Below, in pieces: positions 11,601 through 20,600 of a stretch of DNA of 64,000 bases. The DNA lies in NCBI GenBank assembly GCA_947044365.1, contig OX345636.1, forward strand, positions 56,771,746 through 56,835,745, written 5' to 3'. This DNA is from Petrosia ficiformis (taxonomy: Eukaryota > Porifera > Demospongiae > Haplosclerida > Petrosiidae). Below the pieces are notes generated by a model. That model did no database searches. It was not told the origin of the DNA and worked only from the letters and a program-made list of their open reading frames with translations. The position numbers and the translations under genes were made by a program. Position 1 is the stretch's first letter; each line of letters begins with the position of its first letter.

Positions 11601-14600
11601 GATCATTAGTGTTATATATGAATACACAAGTTTGTAAAAGATGTACAAAAGTAAACATCTCAATTTTTGTGTCCCAAATATGAGGTTGGTCCATACCCTT
11701 ATCTTGTATATAATCCTGAACACTAGAATATTGAGCAGGAATATAATGACCTAATAAGAAATGAGCAATATCTATCATGTGGCTGTACGTACTGCCATAT
11801 GTTGCTCTTCAGAACCAGTTATGATGTATGAAAAGGAAAGGGAATAGACAATTGCCATCTCCTCATATATTTAATATGGTTTGGAGGTCTTAGATCTACA
11901 TTTGGACAACCAGGTCTAAGTCTGCTTGATATAACAAACTGATCATGAAAACCAAGAGTAGTACAAGCATTACGCTCCCACTGCTCATCAACTGAATAGA
12001 ATTTAAATGGCCACACACGTTCATCTCTGGGGTTATAATCATTACGATTATGTGACAATGACCTTTTAGCTGGCTTGTAACAATCTACATGTGTATTAGT
12101 ACCCAAAGGTCTTTTCTTTTGTTTAGGCTTTGTATTTCTTGGTAAAATCTTACTATAAGTTGTTAACCTTTTGGGCTCAGGCTGATCATTTATACTAGTA
12201 AGCTTACACTTTCTGTTTGTCTTAGATTGAGGTGGCAATGAATAGACTGGTAGTTGTGTGTATTTTTCCCTCAATCGAATAGTTTGTTTAAGAGAGCTAA
12301 TGCTACCCATGATCGATTTGGGATGAAATGCAACCATGCGTAACCCTGATAGTGATCTGACTATAGATAATGCTACATATGCCATACCACATTCTCAGAG
12401 AGATCTATAATGGCACAATCTAGTGACAATCCCTGGCATTTATAAATAGTTATCATATGCTAGAATTAGGGGCAATTATTTTCTATAAAGATAATAGTTT
12501 TTCATAACTATGAATCTGCTCTTGACCATTTCTATATTGTAAGGCTGAGTAGTATGGTCGAACTGAACAGTTACATGTTGTGATGTAATACACATAACAG
12601 TACCCATAGCACCATTAACTAATCCTGATTTTGTATCTAAATTACGGCGCAACATGACTCTTGCACCAACAGCCAATGAAAGCTTTGCTTCCAGTCCCGC
12701 TGTTTTGTTACAATCACTGTTGAGCTTGTCTGACTGCTCTGATGCTTTTTTATTCCATTTAAATATACTGATAGTCTCATCCACTTCATCAGTACACACT
12801 AGTTTGTGTATTTTGGAAGTAAGAGAGTTAAGCAATTCCATGTTGAAATCATGACATGCTTTTCTAGTGGGAAAAAGACAGACACACTGGACTTTGACCA
12901 TTTTCCTGAAGGTCATTAAATGTTTCTGATAAACACATTGTAAATACTCTCGTATTGAAATAGTTTCATCAGTGGGAAAACCACATCTAACGCTATTCAA
13001 CATTGAAGAAAACTCGCTGTCCTTTTTCTGACGCTCACTAACAGTGAGTTCATCATTAATGACAGAATCCCTCCAAATGTTAACCGAGGCTGCACATTCC
13101 AGTTTGTATGATAGCATTTTGTTAGTAATCCTCTCAATGACAGGATTACCATTGACTGGTTGTAGTTGAAGAAGAAGATCACCTACAAATATCATATTTT
13201 TTTAACCAAACCAGTCATTACCACCAAAAGTTAATCTATGAATGTATGCCAAGTTCAGACTAGATACCATAGAAACTTCATCTATAATAATTATTTTAAC
13301 ATTACGAAGTGAAGTTTTCATAACTTTCTGAAATGTTTTTGGTAGTGACCAATAGCCAGCTGTTTTACTGTCATGTTCAATAGGTAGTTTAAACCGTCTA
13401 TGCATGGTAACACCACCTACATTAAACGCAGCTAAACCAGTGGGAGCGGCTATAGCATGTTTAGGTCATTTGATGGCCAAATGTTATTTACTAAGGCTTT
13501 TATTGTCTGAATTAGAAATGATTTACCAGTACCACCTACACCACTGACAAACATTTGTAATGGTTTAAACTCTCACTGGCATTCATTATCTTCGTGTTGC
13601 TTTTGATGAAAGAGAGGATACGCCTTTGATCATCGTTCAACATAGTGATTCTATCTTCTAAAGTTAAAGTATCACTGTTATTAGTATTAATTTCAACCAC
13701 CTCTTTCATAGCTGTTTTAGCTTCAACCAATAACTGTGGGTCATCATCTTCTTTGTTCACTTTCTCTTCTATGCCATCAGTTTGTCTAGTCTCATTGGTC
13801 ATTTTAATGTTAGACTGAGCTTTTAACATTTTCTGCAATTTATCATGGTAACCAGAGCAGTCAACATTAGTGGGCATGAGGCGATTAAAAGATTCTTCTG
13901 CTGTTTCATTCAGCAGAAGTAAACTACTGTCATCTCTAAAAGGAACAAATAGAAGTAAAAGAGAGTAGTAGAAATCTTCTTTTCCATTTTCCTTTTCAGG
14001 ATCAAACAGTTTACGGTTTCGAAGTCGAGGTTTGGTGAGTTTGCTGTACTTCCTATCTCCATTGTCATTTTTACCATACCACTCATAATTAGCTACAAAA
14101 TCATAGAGACAAATATTTTTCAAATCTCTTGGTCTCTGAAGATAATAAGAGTCTATAAGATTGTCCTCAAAGATGTCTTCTGTCTCAGGATTATCCTTTG
14201 CCATATCCTTCAACACCTTGTGATCCTTCAATCTACGGTTTCTTTTATGAGGCAATGAAACATCAATCCACTTCACTGTGAGTGATTTTTCACAAAGATG
14301 ATCACTAAGCAATAGATCACTAGCCTCATACAGACCACACTCTCGGGAACGTAACTTCGAATGCCAAAGCTCCAAAGACGACCATAAATACGATGGTTTT
14401 CACTTATTTGTTGCCATACATCTTGCATGTTACTTCTTTCTGCTTTTGTAACATAACCACTAACATAGTGAGCAAGAGCTAAAGACGATTCAGCAACAAA
14501 CTGGATATCCATATTTGCTTGCCAAAGCATTAGTATGAGTGGATTATAGTCATTGACTGTAACCTCTAAATCTGAACGTGTCAGTTGGTATATTTTTTGG

Positions 14601-17600
14601 CGCGACTTAAGACTGTCTTCCACACAATTTAAGGTAGCACTTTCACAGACCCGGCAAGGAAAACCAAATTTGCACCTGGCAATGAAAGCACTACCATACT
14701 TGCGCCTTCATTTACAATATGCGTTACATTTGTGTATTTGATACCTAGTAACAAACCTATGTAAATCAGGATTGTTTTTCTCATCAGGTATGTGACAAGT
14801 GATCCTCTCGTCAATCCATTCTATATAGTACAATTCAGGGTTTGGTAAAACTACTTTGCTAGAGTCCCTTACCTCATCTAGAGTTTCATTAGTGAATGAA
14901 AGTCACCAGCACCTAGTGCATTGTCAATAGTAGCTACATATAAGTGACTTTTCATACCATTGTATAAACCATGCAAGAAATTTCTTAAAACAGGATAATG
15001 GGTTGACACTGCTCTAAGTATCCTGAGTTTACTATGACATTGAGTATCCCTATCATAACACACTAAAGGATGACCTTTAAGGTCTATAAATGAACAAGCA
15101 TCATTATTATATTCTTTACTGACAACTTTAGTATAGTGTTGATTAGGACAACCGTCACGACATGTGTGGAAAGTGTTTAATTGATTTCTGGAAAGCTTCC
15201 TTTAAGGCCAAAATGCCATCTACTTCTAATTTTGTCGGAACTTTGCACTCAGAGAGCTTTGAATTTCCCTCTATTAGCTCTATAGTTTTTTTTGAGAGAG
15301 AGCCTTGAATTTGTCTGTATTAGCTCTATAGTATTTTAGAGAGAGAGCCTTAAATGTGCCTGCATTAGCTCTGTAGTTTTTTTTTAGAAAGAGCCTTGAA
15401 TTTGTCAGTAGTAGCTCTATAGTGTTTGCCTTGAATTTGTTTGTATTGGCTCTATAGATTGATTTAGATAAAGCTTGTTGTTTTTCAGGATTACCCTTAT
15501 ATTTTTCTACTTTTTTGGCCAAAATCTTAACATTTTCTAGATAATGTTGTGTATTCTGGCTTGACTTTTTCTGACTACTTTTAACAAATTCTGCTAGCAA
15601 ACCACAATGTTAGCATTTTTGTTGGAGTATTGGAATCTCAAATTGTCAATGCGGACATTTTCTAGATGGGCCTGGGTTAGGCTCAACATCTCCACCCTAT
15701 AATAAAAGGAGACTTAAAATAATTCTAATCAGAATAAATGGCATTTTACCATGGAAACTACATTTACTATTGGCCAAGTCATTTCTGCAATATGTTTTAA
15801 AACTACACGGACAAAAACATCCAATAGTCATTCTCCACTGCTGCAGAGAAATCAAATTTATAAGAGTGAAAGAAAATTAAGACACAAAGGTACAAAGGTT
15901 GACTAACAGATTGTGACAATTGTGTGCATAAAGTTTAACTGTACAGTTAACAGTGGTGTATAGTGTATGTATGGAAGACAAATAGTAGACAAGTAGTGTC
16001 TGTGTATTAAGTAAACAGCGAGACAAAATTACTACTAAATAGGATTTGTGTGTGTATCAGTATAATTACTATAACATATCTCAATAATTATTACTGAGGG
16101 GATCTTCAGCCAGCACTTCCATTTCTTTCCAAACAGAAGAAATTTAGAACAATGGTGAAAGTTGAAGAAGAGTGTCTTCATAAAATGAAAGCAATCATAA
16201 CGAGTACCAAAACACAAATGCGCATGCACAAGATTCCTCATGGTCATGCGCATGTGCAATGCGATCATCATGGGCGTTGACCAGACCTCTTGGTTAGAGA
16301 AATGAACATATGCAATTGTAATTGTACCATGCTTTATTAATCAACAATGGCGTCCTCTCGCAGAGATATAATTTCTGGAGTTGTTGAAACTCTCTTTTCC
16401 ATACTTTCTGGAGATATCATCTCAATACTAGTAGACCACAATTTTACTATGAATGTGATTGGAATGGTGCTAGAATCATAATGATGGTTCAACAAACAAA
16501 AAAGTGATTTGTCTGGAAAATAATAATAATAACAATGATAATAATAATAATAATGTGATGATGATGAAGATTTTGCCAGTTTTGCTACTTGCCTGTTCTC
16601 TACCTTAAAGAGGATCTCCAGCTGTCTATTAGTCATAAAAGCACTAGATATCAAAAGGTATGTGTGTAATAAGTCTTAAGTCTCGGTAATGTTAGCAGCG
16701 ATTTCATATCATCACTTGCAATTGAAATGTATGGGAGGCCATTTTGTTTCAATGCCATCCCTACATAGACAGTACTATCCTACTCTCTGATATATATATA
16801 CAATAACTGACAGAAACATCAAAGAGCCGCCAGGTTGTATATACGTGATATACCACCGGTTCGATAACAGCAGGTGTATATTACTGATATACTCACATCC
16901 ACGTGACAATCATACAGGGCATTTGTATTACCATCTGCCATCTGCGGTTACAGCTGAAAAATGGAACCAACACCAAAGATCTATCATGCATTTGGCATGT
17001 TTGACGTTTCTGTAAGTTACTGAATATATTATATGTACCATTCTTCTTGGTGTATATGGCGAATATAAGACCTTCGCCCCTCGAAATCAGCTCTCGGCTT
17101 CGCCTTCAGCTTATATCTCAGACTGAGGTCTTATATTCCCCATATACACCTCGAAGTCATGGTATATATATTGCATATAATTATATATATATATTAGTTT
17201 TTTTTTGTATATACAATATACAATTTATTATTATTATCATAATACACATAGTATATAGTGATGAGGAGTGGATGTTGACACGTATATGGAATAGTGAACA
17301 AAACTGGTTTAAAACAGAAGAGGTGATAATACGTGAGAAAGAAGCAGAGAAATGGAGTATTGATATGAGAGAGAAAGATACTCAACTTACTTTATTACAA
17401 TCTAGTGAATCATCTCTTAAATTCACAGTGGACATGTTGAACAAACGTGAGATAATATAATCACTTAATAATAATTTATCATGTGATGATTTTGTTTTAG
17501 AGTTACAAGAATCTCAGAAGTTATTAGAAATGCAAAAGACAATATCATTAGCTAAATCACAAGAACTAGAAGACTCAATGAAACGAATTGTTCTTTTGAA

Positions 17601-20600
17601 AAAGACACTTACACACACCTCTACCATTTCATCAGGTTTATGTTAATACACATATTATATGTATTGAATATGTGTTGAATATTATATGTTTTCATTAGAT
17701 GAGGAGTCAATAGAAGATTATCAGAAACCTCAAGAAACAGAACTATTTAAAGAGAAACAGTCAAAACCTGTAGATGAGGATAAATCAGTGATTAGTGATA
17801 AAACACTAATAGCACTGGAAGGTTAGTTAAGTATTCATAATATTATACATTATGATTAATAATTATATTATTACAACAGAGAATGAGTCACTACAGAAGA
17901 TAGTTATTAGTAAGAATGAACAAGTAGAGGAACTACAGAGTATGCTAGAAATGAAGGAGGCAAAGTTAGAGTCATTACAAGAACGTAAATTTGTGCTACT
18001 CTGTAATTAACATAACTCTATGATGTGTTTTATTTTACAGAGGATGAGAAACTACAGAGTATGTTAGAAATGAAGGAGGAGAGAATGAAAGAGTTAGAGT
18101 CTCAACTGACAGGAAAACTACATAATGGTAAGTGGATAAATGATATCAGGAACATACGAGGAGCATCCAACGCTGACAACTGTCTTATTTTATTCACAAA
18201 ACCTTCTATATGCAGTAATTTTGCTTAAGTAGTGCTATGTCAACAGGTAATTCACGCAGGCTGGGTAAGACACTCCCCTTATATACACACCTGTACAATA
18301 ATATCATCACAAGAATTAAACTGTGCAGACAAATATTCTAAAGTATTGCTCTTTACTTAACTAATGTAATTACATATACTATACATCTATTCAGGTGATT
18401 AATGGGATGCTAATAATGGAATAATTGATGATAATTCATGATTCTTTCTTTACATAGAATTAGAGTCACCACAAACAACAGCTGCTAACAAAACTTATTT
18501 AAATTTACAAATGGAGGAGATTGAGAAATTGAGGATCTCTTCCTTACATGATTCAGAGGTTATGAAGTATCACAGAGATGCAGCTCAATTGAGCTACATG
18601 GTACCAGAGCGTAAGTTGTATGTCTCATTTACAATTAACGGAACATCAAAACGTTTCTTTCATTTTAGAAGAGAGGTCAATACAGACAACAGATACAACT
18701 TTGCAAACAGAAGAACTTCAGAATACATTAGAGAATACCGAAGTACGTTGGGAAGAATTACAAATGCAAAAAGAAAGAATAAGAGAATTGGAAGTTACAA
18801 TACAAGAAATGAAACAGTTAGAGGAAACTAGAAAGACATCATCACTTGTACTACAAAACTCCAGTGACATCATTCCTTTATCAGGTTATAATAATTACAG
18901 ACTAATCTCTTAATATTAATATCATATTATTATACAGATGATCCTGGTCTTCATATAGCTAAACAGAAGGTGTTTCATATTAAAAGCAATACTCTGGATT
19001 GGGGAGATTATGGGTTTAAGATGTATTTCCCAGAAGGTACCATCCCACCATCACAATTGCTTATCAAAGCACTTGTTGGTGGTAAATTCGAGTTTCCTGA
19101 TGGAATGGAGCTTGTCAGTGCTTTATATGTCATCTCATTTCCTGAAGAATTCCTCCAGCCTGTGAAATTACATATACAACACTGTGTCTATCTGAAGAGT
19201 TCACAGCAGTTTAAATATCTCAGTTTCATAATAGCACCTATAGATGAGTCAGTACCACCATACAAGTTCCAGTTCATAGAGGGTGGTAAATTCTATACTG
19301 ATAGTCAGTATGGAATGATAGTTCGTTCCAAGTTTTGTATAATGGGTATTGGTAAGAAAATTAATGGTGTTGATCCATGCCCTTCATCTGATGAAGAGGA
19401 AAACTTGTCATCAGATCCTCCTAGTGATAGTGAAACACAATCCACATCAGGACATGGTTAGAATAATAGTAATATTAAAATAATTATAATTACATTTATT
19501 ATTATCAGATGATGATGAATCAATCGATAATGATCAGTCTAATACTGACTCATCTTCAGATTCTAGTAATGATACTGAAACACAATCAAGATCCAAACAT
19601 GGTTAGTAAATAATAATATAATTATAAAGATTTATATTGTTCATTCTAATACTAAAACCTCATCATCAGGTACAACTATTATAACACCATCAACATCTGA
19701 ACAAGGTTAATTATATTAATAATGATATTACTAACAGATTTTATTATTTATCATTATTATTATTATTATTATTATTAGAAACAGCTAAGAAAACTGACTC
19801 ACTATCTCCAGAGGGGAATACTCCTACTACTAAAGATACTGAAACACAACAAGAGAAATGTAAGAGATAATAATACTAAATCTCATTTTTAATATCAATT
19901 ACTACATGTATATACAATTACCAGATTCTGATAATAATATTATTGCATTACAAGAAGGTAAATGATTATAATTATAGATATAGTCACAATTACTCTTATT
20001 ATATATGTACGTTTGTCAGATACACAATCTCAATCTAGTGAACGAGTTGTTCATAAAATCTCAAAAGGTAATTTGTTTTACGAATTAATTTTGTTATAGT
20101 ATTATAATTATGTGTGTCTTGTATTTAGAGAGTCACATTGGCAGTGATATTGAAATACCGTTATTTGAAATATCTCATTCTGAAAGCTCCTCACATCACT
20201 ATGTCTCTAAAGGAGGTATATAGGAATGTAATTAATATGTAATGAATGTATAAATCTATAGTATAAGTATTTGTAATTTGTATAATTTTGAGTGGGTGTA
20301 TCAAAGTACCTGCCAGTGATACTCACTGTGGCAGTGGTTTCTAAAAGTGCCAAAATGACTAATTAGTTTAGATAGAGTGGTTTCTTAATGAAAATCATAA
20401 GCAGATAGCCATTGGAATTTCAATTATAGTGAGGGAGGTGGCAAATTAATAATTTTGCTTCACACCCACTTAAATAATGAGATATTAAATATTATTAAAT
20501 ATGTGCATTTTTGATGCTTTCCTAAATTACCAGCTATTTAATTTTTATGGCCCGTAGGGCCATCCCTATCATTGCTTTCCATGGGGTTGAATCTATATTA

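Larger units (their letters stand above)
11470..15700 (-). mobile_element. decayed Helitron-like element (helicase + OTU), antisense in Kelch-ZU5 intron 5
   Basis: Several - strand frames line up as one broken polyprotein. In order from 15600 down to 11470 they are a Tyr-Arg-Ala-Asn repeat region, a Cys/His-containing segment, a PIF1-family helicase and an OTU cysteine protease. This arrangement is known from animal Helitron-like elements. I did not find a Rep/HUH nuclease motif, nor the TC..CTRR ends, so boundaries are approximate and the 5' part may be lost. The element accounts for the unusually long 8.6-kb intron. Numerous stops and frameshifts show it is dead. Confidence 0.75.

Noticed and set aside
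16961..17011. First exon MEPTPKIYHAFGMFDVS with GTAAGT donor
   Set aside because: It leaves in phase 0, and neither acceptor at 17252 or 17259 accepts it without an immediate stop. No partner exon found.
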